Assembly: GCF_030247195.1 (NCBI RefSeq)
Contig: NC_080672.1
Location: 397,189,037 to 397,253,036, forward strand
Direction: 5' to 3'
Source: Topomyia yanbarensis
Taxonomy: Eukaryota; Arthropoda; Insecta; Diptera; Culicidae
Length of the DNA: 64,000 nt
The notes beneath the pieces are model-generated. The model saw nothing but the letters and a program-made list of their open reading frames with translations. It made no database searches and was not told the origin of the DNA. Positions 1-10,570 of the stretch are shown piece after piece (the stretch's first letter is position 1; the number at the start of each line of letters is the position of its first letter). Position numbers and translations under genes: made by a program.

Positions 1-304
1 ATCATTATAGATTTTTTAAACTAAGAAAGTTGTTAAGCTCGAAATCTATTGGAAAAACTAGTTCTCTGTTATTATGAATTCATTTTTTAATTTTTTTGGA
101 AATACATACACCAAAACCTCAAGTAAATATCAAAACAGTACAATGAAATAACAAATATGATAGATGTTGCTAAATGCATATGGGACTCTTATGCTTTTAT
201 GAGCAGTGTAATGGATATATTTTTTTTGGGGAACTATAGGAGAATACTCTTAGAGCCGTTGATTTCAATGTTTTTTGTATTTTTTTATTTCAAAGGGTGT
301 TCAC
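1..304. other. AT-rich sequence, nothing recognised
   Basis: AT-rich sequence with T and A runs. I see no coding signal, paired repeat or RNA gene here. It abuts the tail side of the minus-strand SINE that follows. Confidence 0.5.
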
Positions 305-570
305 GGTCAATTTTTTTTTCGTTTGCGTTCGGTCGGTTTCTGTCCGCACTGAGTGCCTATCACCGACGTCCGAAAGGTGATTCCACAACCAGATATCGGT
401 TTATCAACACATGTACCGGGACCAACGGCTCTATTTCCCTTGTGAACGAAAACGTGCCACTGAATTTTCACCTCAGAAAATCAAAACGACCTCGGCTGGA
501 ATTGAACCCAGACCCACTGGGCTAAGTGGCAATCACGCTTACCACTCAACCACCGGTGCCGTCTATGATC
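305..570 (-). mobile_element. tRNA-derived SINE, minus strand
   Basis: Read on the minus strand, the head at about 570-480 carries an RNA polymerase III A-box-like motif (TGGTTGAGTGG) and a B-box-like motif (GGTTCAATTCC) about 45 bases later. The order and spacing match a tRNA. A tRNA-unrelated body of about 180 bases follows, with an A-rich tail (CGAAAAAAAAATT) near 305-330. This is the architecture of tRNA-related insect SINEs such as the Feilai type; I cannot confirm the family. It is not an intact tRNA gene, since there is no clean acceptor stem and unrelated sequence continues past the T-arm. Internal pol III transcription is expected from the two boxes. Confidence 0.6.
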
Positions 571-605
571 AAAATTTGATCAAACAACAATAATTATTTT
601 TCATA

Positions 606-1040
606 TTAAAAATCAATTTTTTCATAAGTCCAATTAGTATAAAATACAGAGAAATATTTAGCTAAACTTTCGGTTGAGCGTCTTTTAACTATTGCCATCA
701 AATTCTGTATAGCCACCTCGTCCACTTTGTTCGCCAGCGCCAGTTTACTTTCACAGTTTTGGGTCTTTTTCAGGTACCGCTTGACAACGGACCAATATTC
801 CACGATTGGGCTATAGTGTGTTGGGAGGGTTCTTGTCCTTGGGCGCTACCTGAACCTTGTAGGCGTTATACCACTACATGTCCTTTGCTGTGCTGCTGTG
901 TTCCTGCAGTAGCAGACGTTTTTTCATTCTTTAATGTTGACGGGCTCGGTCGCAATGAAAATGTCGCTTTTCGAACCACAGGTACAGAAAGCCTGCCAAA
1001 CCAGGTAATTCTGTGTGAACTTAGATGGCTTCATATGTTT
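606..1040 (-). pseudogene. Tc1/mariner-like transposase C-terminal remnant
   Basis: Translating the minus strand in shifting frames gives recognisable catalytic-core pieces of a mosquito-type IS630/Tc1/mariner transposase. These are YLVWQAFCTCG near 985-1020, PKDKNPPN near 850, then VEYWSVVKRYLKKTQ at about 800-750 and VDEVAIQNLMAIVKRR at 720-680. The order matches the family's DDE core, from the strand before the second aspartate to the C-terminal helices. The pieces are separated by frameshifts and stops, and the N-terminal DNA-binding half is missing, so this is an old dead copy. A better-preserved relative lies at 6,955-7,685 on the same strand. Family identity is from motif recognition only. 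Confidence 0.6.
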
Positions 1041-1589
1041 GAAAATGTCCGCCACTATTCCTTCCGGTTGCCATTACGCTGGTGACAGTTGATTTAATCA
1101 CTTTAAATGATGCCTTTAACTTGGCGTGCACGTAGTTCGGATTCAGTCTATATGCGAGCAAAATTTCTCTGTGTTGCTGCTCTTGCTTTGACAACACTTT
1201 TATCTATGTAGAGCAAATGACAAAATAAAAAAAATCGGAATCTTTCTGCGCGCAGGCAAATGAGGATTTTTCAAATTTGTTGAATATCGTGCAAAGAAAT
1301 GCGTCAAGTTTAAGTCGCCAAAATTTTGATCGCAAAACCTTTAAAATATCGAATTTTTTAGCCGATTTATCAATATTTTCATATTTATCCAGGTGTCAGT
1401 ATTGCATGGATTTGGTCGGATCTTTGTCTGATTTCACATAGAATTCGTTAAAGAAACGACACATTCGACCAGGTGGGTGCGCTACAACATCGCCCACTTC
1501 TAAAAATACAACATCTCATTTGTTCGATAGTGTAACTAACTTTTCTTGGTTTCGGGGAAACTAATTCAATTGATTTTTGCGAGTCGTTC
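1041..1589. other. Unassigned sequence
   Basis: No convincing ORF or repeat pair. It may contain badly decayed upstream parts of the adjacent transposase remnant, but I could not read a conserved motif. Confidence 0.4.
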
Positions 1590-3010
1590 ATGTATATATT
1601 TGTTACAATATTATTGAAAAACTACTAATTAAAACCTTAAAGAAATCGTGAAAATAGTAGCCAAATGGAAGTGCAATAAATCTAGAAAAAACAGAAGAAA
1701 CATGCAATGGAGCTAGGATCTGAAAAACAAAAAAGGAACAAACCAAGAAAAACAAATAAATAGATAAAATGATACAAAACGAGAAAGTTAAAAAAATGAC
1801 CTAAAATAATGGAAAAAGATAAATAATATGCAAACCTACCAATATCCTAATATAGAAAAAAGTGGAGAAACGACAGAAAATTGACAAAATTAAGACAATG
1901 GAAAAGTTAACATTTTAAAGCATGTAAACAATTTGAAGAAACGGTAAACTAAAACAGATTGAACAATTGAAATAATTGAATTAAGTGAAGTAAATGGAAA
2001 AGAAAATTAGACAAAAATTTAAGAAATAGGAAAATATTGCAAAATGGTTAAAATAATAAAAATCGGGTAAATAAAAGAATGGAAAAAAATATCATGAGCA
2101 TTGACAACAGTAAAAACGGCAAAAGGAAGAAAAATGAAACACCAAAAAATATAAATACGAGACTACAAAAAAGTAAACGAATGTAGAAATAAACGAAATG
2201 GATCCACTAAGCTAGACGCAAAAATACTAAAAATGCAACATGTTTCAAATACTAGTTGCAACGAAATGAAAAATGAAAACCATGAAAACAGGAAAATGAA
2301 AACATGTCAAAATTGTTTCAAAATAGACGAATTCATAGAGAACAAGGACGGAATAGTTATTATTTTTAAATGAACTCATTTAGAATTGAATAAGTACAAT
2401 GAAATAGTAGAAATAGAAATAAATTGCAACAATTGGACGCAATAGATTAAAGAAAAAATAGAAAACAGGAACAAGTGGAAATAGCCTAAAAATAGACAAC
2501 AGTGAAATCATAGAAAATATGTAGAATCAAATTGCTAGAAGAAATGGAAAAAATAGGAATATTACCTTACAGAGAAAAAAATATAAAATTTAATGAAAGA
2601 AAAACATTCACAAAATGCAAAAAGATCCAAATAAAAAATTAAGAAAATAGAAAACATGGAATTCAATATAATTTAAATGGGTAAAAAAGCAAAATGTTAA
2701 AGGTGGAATGGAACATAAAATAAAAAATAGTAAAATATTGAAAAATCAACCCCAAATTAAAAGTATAAATTTTAAAACAGTTGAAAGGAGAACAGAAAAA
2801 TTCACAATATGAAAAAAGTAAAACGAAAAATTAGAAAAATGATTTTTTAAAGCAAATGAGAGAGAGACCTAAAACTAAAAATATGGAAAAAGGGCGGATA
2901 GAGAAATACTAAAAAAGGGTTTAATAAAAAATATATTTTTTTTTTTAAATAATAGACAGCTAGTTTAGTTTAGTAAATAAATTTAATTAAATCAATAGAA
3001 CAAATGCATG
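1590..3010. repeat. A-rich, strand-asymmetric low-complexity block
   Basis: About 1.4 kb in which the plus strand is dominated by A, with short T runs and recurring words such as AAAATGGAAAA, GAAAACATG and AAATAGAAA. No ORF of note exists on either strand. The A excess over T is far stronger than in flanking sequence. It looks like a decayed simple-repeat or minisatellite expansion rather than a poly-A tail, because G and C interrupt every few bases. Confidence 0.6.
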
Positions 3011-5830
3011 AAACAAATTAAACGTAAGATAAACGGAAAAATTTGAAAAAACATAAAAGGATGAAAATAATTGAGAAAATGGGACAAACACAAATTTTAA
3101 AAGGGAACAAAAAAGGTAAAAATAGAAAAGGTTTTCCTTTATGGGGCAAAATATAAAAAAAGTCCCCCTTCACAACTTCGGGCCCGGGGGGAAACACACC
3201 GTCCTCTCTCCCCTCTTGGCGGACCTGGTGCAAGCATTTATTACGGATAATTAATTTACTATTTTAATAGAATAAATAAGAATGTACAAAAGATGCAGGA
3301 AATGAAGAAAAGTGTAATGTTTTTGTTGCCTCTTACGACCTGGTGCAGAAACCCAGTTGATCAATTCTTGGCCTCTGCCTTCGGATGCCACACGGCCTTT
3401 CGGCTGAGTTTGTTAGCAACATCCTAGTAGACACCAACTTCTTCAATATATTTCCCCATCCTGTTTTTTGAGTTAAAAAGTTTTAAAAATGTGCCAGAAC
3501 GTATGATATAAAAACTCTTATGTCACCTCATTGGGTTCAGGAGGTGCCTAATGCCTCTAATATATCTTCAAATCATTTTTCAGGTTAGGCACAAATTTCC
3601 AGACACTTGATGCAATCTAATTGGCTCAACGAAAAATTTTAAGAATGCTTAATGATGTTTTCTGCTACTTTACAACGTTTTAATTTTCACATAGTACTAC
3701 GCCAAGTTTGAATGAATGTAACACCGACTACACTGCACTAGGAAAGCCATAATATTAAAACAAATATTTTTTTATGGTAGTTCGACTAAAAATGAACTTA
3801 GAATATTTAGGTTTTGGGCATACTCCATTTGGAAACCATTTACGCTGTACAAACACTCTCTTGAGCAATACACAAAGGCACATGAAAACTCATGTTCCTT
3901 GCTTCCTTTCGCTTCCTTTTTACTATTAGTATCGTCCCGATGCATCTGCCTAAATTTGAATGCACCTACACACCTGCAGCATCATAACAGGCACAAATCC
4001 CATCTCACCCCTGATTGCCCGGTGCGGATTAGACACAAATGAACATGCTAAAATCACTTGACGAAATAAAAAAAAGGAACCCAGGCGTATAAGAAGTGGG
4101 CCTTCGAGGAACGATTAGGAAGAGTAGTATGTAGCACACAGAAGAGTACATCACGCTGTTGGACTTACGGCAGGTAGTTTAGTTAGAGGTGCGAGATGAA
4201 GGAGCAGGAGGAGGAAGAGTAGACGAACAAAAAGACAACGATGGTCAAACAAGGCGAGAAAAAAGTTGTCTATTTGAATTAATGATGGTATAATAATATA
4301 TGTTCAATAGTCATAGGAGTAACCATCAGCGTCATACGTACTGAATTAGGATGTTTAGTGTAATGACATCATTTTTTGCTGCTCCACTGCACAGAATCCG
4401 TAGTCCAGCGGCACGACGAATCTTTCAGTTGATAGCACGTGTTCTAAATTATCCTCACCGTTGAGCGCAGGAGGGGTTCGTCGTGTCAAAACAGGCCTGT
4501 CATTCAAATCATGTGTTTTTCAGTTCTTCACAGCGCACATCACGGATTGAAAAGGTTCAATTTTGACAGAAGCACTTGAAATTCCGCTTAGACAGTCCCA
4601 AAGAATTCGTAATCCGCGCACACAAACACGAGTCTTGGCAACAGCACGGGAACTCGATTAGAATAGGCTTAGAAGCGTGAAATAAAGAGCTCCTCACTAA
4701 CCACCGATGGCTGCCTGCTAAACTCTGGATATTGACCGTGAGACACCAAGCTCTGCAGCAAACTTTAGCACACAATTTTGAACACACTCTTCCAACGATT
4801 ATTATTTATCTTAAGAATCACCACTTGCTATCGCGCTATCGATCTTCGCAGCACCCAACACAAGTACAATCGAATCGGATTCAAGTACCGGAGCAGTCCG
4901 AAAATAAGACCGCTTAGCCGCACAACAGCACAGTCACAATCATATTGTAATGCGCGTACCTGAAAAGTCCACCGTAACCAATGAGAGGAAACCAAACCAA
5001 ACGAAAAAAAAAACCTCAAATCCAAACGAGAACCAACCAACGCGCGCACTAACTAATCCGATCGCCGAGATTAGCCCATCTAGCGGCCGAGCGAGAGAGA
5101 GCAGATGCGTCCGGGCCGAGCAATGAATTCAGACTATTTCCCTCTACTTGCACGGACCACCGACCAAACCGATCGCCGAAAAGTGCCAAAATATTGTTCG
5201 ATTGTGGAAGATGTATCACTCTGAGATGTCTGCGTGCGCTCATGTAGGTATGCCTCACTCACTGTTCGTAATAAAATATTACTAATGACTAAAATTGATT
5301 TTTATTTTTCAGCATACTGCCTCTTTCTGGCTGCCGTACGAAGAGCACTGCGATGCGTGCGGGTATTTTTTGTTTTTTCGGGCATCGACGATCGAAAGAA
5401 AAGCAGCAAAGATCTGTCGAATTTGTTTACTGTAGTTTCTGTTGTTGTTGTAGCTCCTACACTTTATGACTGGTGAAATCTACCCGTCTCGGTTGGATAT
5501 CGGATCTCTCGTTTATGCGACAGGAGTCCGCCGGAAGGTTGCATTTAACCCCGAAATCCTTTCCATTCACTTGTCTGCGTCTGCTGGATCTGTATTGAAA
5601 TCGTAGAATAATCAGATGATGGTTCTGAAGCGTAGCTCTTCTTACTATTATCGTGCGTCGGTTAAGATCATTGTTGTTAGCTGGAATATATTATATTGCA
5701 TTGAAAAACATCGTTTTGATGGAGCAGCGAGATGGTTTGTGGGGTTAATGGAAATGTTGAATCCGTTTTTGGTTGTACGTGTTGAATAGAGAAGGTTTGG
5801 AGAGCTCCTGTGGCCTAAGATACCTCGGAA
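3011..5830. other. Unassigned intergenic sequence, possible promoter-like stretch
   Basis: No gene recognised. A short GC-rich motif at about 3,165-3,235 (CACAACTTCGGGCCCG, then GGCGGACCTG) recurs in similar form at about 40,390-40,440, so it is a dispersed repeat fragment. The stretch 4,550-5,290 is less AT-rich. It has a (GA)n-like run (GAGCGAGAGAGAGCAG at 5,088-5,103), GATCGCCGA repeats and a splice-donor-like CAG/GTACGC on the minus strand near 4,958. This would suit an insect promoter or 5' UTR, but no coding exon can be tied to it. All small ORFs here look like chance. Confidence 0.3.
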
Positions 5831-5832
5831 TA

Positions 5833-6108
5833 CAGTCGTGTTTCGCTGGTTGGGCCACAGCCTTGTCCATCTAACGAATTTGATTCGCTAGTCGGACCGA
5901 CTGACAAATGTCAAAAACTCTCCAAAGGAGATGTTGGCAGTGTAAATGCATCTATTCACATCTCTAAATATTGTCAGATTGATTGTCAAAGTAAATTTGA
6001 CATGAGATTATGGTGTCCAGATGCTTTTTAGTTGGACAATGGTCCAACTAGCGGAGGTCCAACTAAAAAGCGGTCCAGTTAAAGTGTCCAACCAGCGAAT
6101 CACGATTG
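5833..6108. mobile_element. 276-bp TA-flanked MITE, pogo-like termini
   Basis: The left end reads CAGTCGTGTTTCGCTGGTTG and the right end, reverse-complemented, reads CAATCGTGATTCGCTGGTTG. That is a ~22-bp terminal inverted repeat with two mismatches. A TA lies immediately outside each end (5,831-5,832 and 6,109-6,110), the target duplication of the Tc1/mariner/pogo group. The interior has further short inverted blocks (GGTCCAACTA, TTTTTAGTTGGAC) and no ORF. Non-autonomous element. Confidence 0.75.
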
Positions 6109-6954
6109 TACCCGAACTGTCTATTGGGCTTAGGGGCTTCTGTTATTGAACAGCTGTAAAACAGATATACATTTACATTCGATGAAAATGTTAAAGTATC
6201 ACTACACAAAAATGAATAATTTCAACATATCATGTTTGAACCCAAAGTATATGAAATGGGAGTCACACTGCAAATGAGCGAAGGCAATTGAAAAGATAAC
6301 AAAAAATATGTAGGCTAGAAATATCTTTGGGTGCATTTCTCTCAAATGTATCCGCAATATGACCTACATAGGTACAGGGCGTTGTTTAAGGAACAATGCA
6401 TTGGCCAAAAAGAAAAAAAAATGAGAAAGTTGGACGCAGACTTCCCAAATGAACATCGAACACCATGTGCGCTCTAGTTCTGTGCTCATCTTAAACCTAC
6501 ATTTCGTGTGCAAACTTGAACGCGCTAATGCGTACCAAAACAAGAACACATGTTCGTCTGCACAACCGAACCCCATGTACGTACGCGGTGTTCGTACACA
6601 CAGGTTCTTGACACTAGTTTTCTCTTTCTATCACTCATCATCACTAGTGTTGACTCATTCTATTTTGTATGTGCCGTTCTTGTGTACGCACACGGTGTAC
6701 GTACACGGTGTTTAAATCTAAGTTTGCACATCGTTCGCTTGGGCTCGATGTTCGATGCGAACCTGTACACAAAGGCAAAGCATGTTTGAGGTTGAACGCG
6801 TGCACGAAATTTTGTACACAGGGGCAAACTTATCGATGTTCATGGGAAGACTGGTTGAACGGATTAAGGACGATTCAGACGATACATCAGCTTCCGTCAA
6901 TGTCAATGGAACGTCACCGTTCCGACAGGATAAGTTTAATACTTTTTTCTTGTA
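6109..6954. other. Unassigned sequence with GTACAC/CGTAC-rich patch
   Basis: No gene recognised. The span 6,535-6,720 has several short near-palindromic words around CGTACGCGGTGT, GTACACACAGG and ACGTACACGGTG. GAACATCGAACA at 6,450 is mirrored by TCGATGTTCGATG at 6,746, hinting at a decayed inverted-repeat element. ORFs here overlap on both strands and show no recognisable domain. Confidence 0.3.
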
Positions 6955-7685
6955 CCCATTCACAACGCCCCGTTGGCTTCGCACCATCCCAGAACAACAT
7001 TTGATTAGTGCCACGACGCTAGATCCGGCCAGAAGATCGTAGGGCCCTAGTGTTGCTTCTACAGAGGAAGCAGACGCTTCTGCAGACACTCCTTGAGGTA
7101 GATCTCTTCGTTTACAGTACCAGTAGTCACGAATGGCGCGATCCGTTTGCCACATGAGCAGGTCGCTTGCCAAATCATAAATTTATAGGCAATCTTTAAA
7201 GGTTTCTGCTTCCTTACTTCCTCTGAAACTCCTTACTTCCTTTGGAAGCAGCCCCGGAATTTGCCGGAAGTCCGCCGTAGCTTCTTCAGTGAACAGTTTC
7301 CGGGCCCATAACTTTCCCGCCGTATTTTGCCGCTCGTCACGATTTGGAAGCCTTCTGTACTTTGTACGTATGAAGCCACTCCCAATCATTGGCTCTCTGA
7401 TCGAAAGACTTGGACAGATTCAACTTTTTGGCCACATCCCTGACCGAAGCATTGGGATTCCGCTTAAACGCATTCACTATACGCTTGTGATCCTGATCAC
7501 TAATAAATCATCCATTCTGACCGCATTTCTCCTTCCGTTCGATACTCAGAGTTTGGTAGTAATGTTCAATCACACGACTCGCCGTTGACTGGACGATTCC
7601 GAGTTGTTTTCCGATGTCCCAGTTGAGGATTCTCCAGTTGCTTGCGCAAAATCAACTCGAGACATTGCTTTTCGGCTGACGCCAT
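6955..7685 (-). pseudogene. Degraded Tc1/mariner-like transposase (DD37D/E-type)
   Basis: On the minus strand an ATG at 7,685 opens MASAEKQCLELILRKQLENP. After a frameshift come IGKQLGIVQSTASRVIEHYY (helix-turn-helix) and NPNASVRDVAKKLNLS. Further shifts lead to LFTEEATADFRQIPG, FMIWQATCSCGKRIAPFV (about 7,165-7,100) and IFWPDLAS (about 7,020-7,000), which holds a catalytic aspartate of the DDE triad. The order is that of mosquito Tc1/mariner transposases. At least four frame changes and several stops make it non-functional, and the C-terminal end after the second aspartate decays near 6,955. No terminal repeats were found. Motif order is seen in the sequence; the DD37 subclass is from memory. 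Confidence 0.7.
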
Positions 7686-8906
7686 TTGTGTATTCTATTC
7701 AACCGTTGATCGGAATGCACGGAACCAAGAATCCTTTTTCGGCGACCACACCATTCTATATATTTATTTATTTATTAACAGATTAAGGCCGAAGTGGCCT
7801 GTGCCGTATACAAAAGATTCCTCCATTCCACTCGGTCCATGGCCGCGCGTCGCCAGCCACGCAGTCTGCGAAGGGTCCGCAAATCGTCTTCCACCTGGTA
7901 GATCCATCGTGCTCGCTGCGCGCCACGTCTTCTTGTACCGGTCGGATTGCAATTGAGAACCGTTTTCACCGGGCTATTGTCCGACATTCTGGCTACGTGC
8001 CCGGCCCACCGTAGTCGTCCGATTTTCGCGGTATGACAGATGGGCGGCTCCCCCAACAGCTGATGCAACTCATGGTTCATTCGCCGTCTCCATGTGCCGT
8101 CTTCCATCTGCACTCCACCGTAGATGGTACGCAACACTTTCCGTTCGAAGACACCAAGTGCGCGTTGGTCCTCCACGAGCATGGTCCAGGTCTCGTGCCC
8201 GTAGAGAACTACCCGTCTAATCAGCGTCTTGTAGATGGTCAACTTCGTACGACGGCGAACTCTGTTCGACCGAAGTGTCTTGCGGAGTCCAATGTAAGCA
8301 CGATTTCCTGCCACGATGCGTCTACGAATCTCTCTGCTGGTATCATTGTCGGCGGTTACCAGTGAGCCCAAGTACACGAACTCTTCAACCACCTCGATTT
8401 CGTCGCCACCGATGCAAACTCGAAGCGGGCGGTTCTCGTTTTCTTCTCGTGAACCTCTTCCTATCATGTACTTTGTCTTCGACGTGTTGATGGCAAGTCC
8501 GACGCGCTTGGCTTCTCTTTTCAGTCTGATGTAGGCTTCCTCCATCTTCTCAAAGTTTCGTGCAATAATATCAACGTCATCGGCGAAGCCAAGTAGCTGA
8601 ACGGACTTTGTGAAAATCGTACCACTCGTGTCGATCCCTGCTCTTCTTATTACATCTTCCAGCGCGATGTTGAATAACAGACACGAGAGACCATCACCTT
8701 GCCGTAACCCTCTGCGTGATTCGAAGGGACTCGAGAGCGTCCCTGAGACACGTACTACGCACATCACCCGATCCATCGTCGCCTTCACTAATCGCGTCAG
8801 TTTGTCCGGGAATCCGTACTCGTGCATAATCTGCCATAGCTGATCTCGATCGATAGTGTCGTATGCGGCTTTGAAGTCGATGAACAAATGATGTGTGGGC
8901 ACATTG

Positions 8907-9415
8907 CACAGTGGTCCAGATCGCTAATTTAGGAGGAATTTTTACTTTCTGACAAACCTGTATAATTTAGCCGTATCATGTCTTAGGATGAATTTGTGTA
9001 CTTTAGAAGATGCTTCTTTTTATTGGAATAGTTATTAGGGTGGTTCTAATTTATCTAAAATACGATAATAAACTTTTTACTGATGAAAGATAGAGCTCCA
9101 CAGTCTTCCATAAAGTTGTAAAGTAACTTATTTTGAATAAATTTGTTGAATATATTAAAGCTCTATCTCTTTTAGTTTTTGTTATACAAGAAATTAAAAA
9201 AAAAAGATTAGGGTGTTCCTGAAAAAAACGTTTTTTTAGTATAACTTTCGTATCTTTTACTTTTTGTTAACACAACCTTTGAACAGCTTATTGAAAACTT
9301 CAAGCCGAGTATTTTTCTCCAAGACACCGAAGGTCTAACTTTTTTCTTTAAAAAGTTATGGACACTTTTCGTTAAAAAAATAGCCTATTTCAAGGCTCAA
9401 TATCGCTGATGCGGG
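8907..9415 (+). repeat. Left 509-bp terminal inverted repeat
   Basis: Pairs with 10,062-10,570 in inverse orientation. One difference I noticed is ATAAAGTTG versus the complement of AACTTTGTGG. It begins with CACAGTG and ends at GCTGATGCGGG. Confidence 0.8.
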
Positions 9416-9695
9416 CACCTAAAATTGAATTCTGTTTCCACCACATGAAAGACCATACTTATTAGTATATTTGAGCAAAAATTGGCGAATACGATATTTT
9501 TTTAAAATTTGCAATTTAGATTTAAAGTTTGTAGTTTTGCAGGTTCAACGCATTAAAGCATTTACACACATATCGTTGTATTATGAAAAAAGCCACTTTC
9601 AAATATCATTCTCTCATCGCAGCAAGCTTTGCATAAGTGAAACGACTGTCAAAAAAGGTTTCTGATTTTATTCGTTTTAAATAAAACTAGTAAAT

Positions 9696-9860
9696 ATGGA
9701 TATTAGTCGAAGAGAGTTGGCGAATTTGCTTATTGCTGGTAAAAAGACAGATGAACTGCTTAAGTTCATTACAAGTAGTAATCCAAATGTAAAATTGAGA
9801 CTTGTTAATGTTCGAAAGAAATTTTATATTTTGTTAAAACAACCTTTGAACAGCTTTTAG
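9696..9860 (+). CDS. 54-aa ORF inside the Transib-like element
   Basis: ATG at 9,696 (the preceding in-frame stop is at 9,678) opens MDISRRELANLLIAGKKTDE and ends in TAG at 9,858. The last ~10 codons run into the diverged copy of the inverted-repeat sequence, so the natural 3' part may have been replaced. The first ~43 codons are helical and charged and more codon-like than the surrounding AT-rich DNA. It may be the transposase N-terminus left by internal deletion of an autonomous parent, or a captured fragment. I do not recognise the domain, and it may be chance. Confidence 0.3.
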   Translation: MDISRRELANLLIAGKKTDELLKFITSSNPNVKLRLVNVRKKFYILLKQPLNSF

Positions 9861-10061
9861 AAAACTTCAATCCACGTTTTTTCATAACTCTGAAAGTCTA
9901 ACTTTATACTTTCAAAAGTTATGGAAACTTTTCGCTCATAAATAGCCCTTTTTCAAATGTCATTATCTATGATTGGGGCAAATAAAAGTAAGTTCGGATT
10001 GAACCATAGAAAAGAACATACTTTTAAGTATATTTGAGCAAAAATTGGAAAATATTATTTT

Positions 10062-10570
10062 CCCGCATCAGCGATATTGAGCCTTGAAATAGGCTATTTT
10101 TTTAACGAAAAGTGTCCATAACTTTTTAAAGAAAAAAGTTAGACCTTCGGTGTCTTGGAGAAAAATACTCGGCTTGAAGTTTTCAATAAGCTGTTCAAAG
10201 GTTGTGTTAACAAAAAGTAAAAGATACGAAAGTTATACTAAAAAAACGTTTTTTTCAGGAACACCCTAATCTTTTTTTTTTAATTTCTTGTATAACAAAA
10301 ACTAAAAGAGATAGAGCTTTAATATATTCAACAAATTTATTCAAAATAAGTTACTTTACAACTTTGTGGAAGACTGTGGAGCTCTATCTTTCATCAGTAA
10401 AAAGTTTATTATCGTATTTTAGATAAATTAGAACCACCCTAATAACTATTCCAATAAAAAGAAGCATCTTCTAAAGTACACAAATTCATCCTAAGACATG
10501 ATACGGCTAAATTATACAGGTTTGTCAGAAAGTAAAAATTCCTCCTAAATTAGCGATCTGGACCACTGTG
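10062..10570 (-). repeat. Right 509-bp terminal inverted repeat
   Basis: Inverse partner of 8,907-9,415. It ends GGACCACTGTG, followed directly by the CATTG target duplication. Confidence 0.8.

Larger units (their letters stand above)
8907..10570. mobile_element. Transib-like element with 509-bp inverted repeats
   Basis: Begins CACAGTGGTCCAGATCGC and ends with the exact inverse. The inverted repeats run 8,907-9,415 and 10,062-10,570, equal in length and near identical by eye. The 5-bp target duplication CATTG flanks it (8,902-8,906 and 10,571-10,575). The host ORF reads through once the element and one duplication copy are removed. The terminal CACAGTG heptamer and 5-bp duplication fit the Transib superfamily, whose ends resemble V(D)J recombination signals. 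The centre also holds a diverged direct copy (about 9,832-10,060) of 9,268-9,500, so the right half carries both an old and a new version of the inner repeat. One 54-aa ORF lies in the centre. No transposase domain recognised. Confidence 0.6.

Noticed and set aside
4828..5258. Overlapping ORFs at a possible promoter
   Set aside because: Several frames are open on both strands because of base composition. None has a recognisable product, and the GA-rich and GATCGCCGA context suggests regulatory rather than coding sequence.
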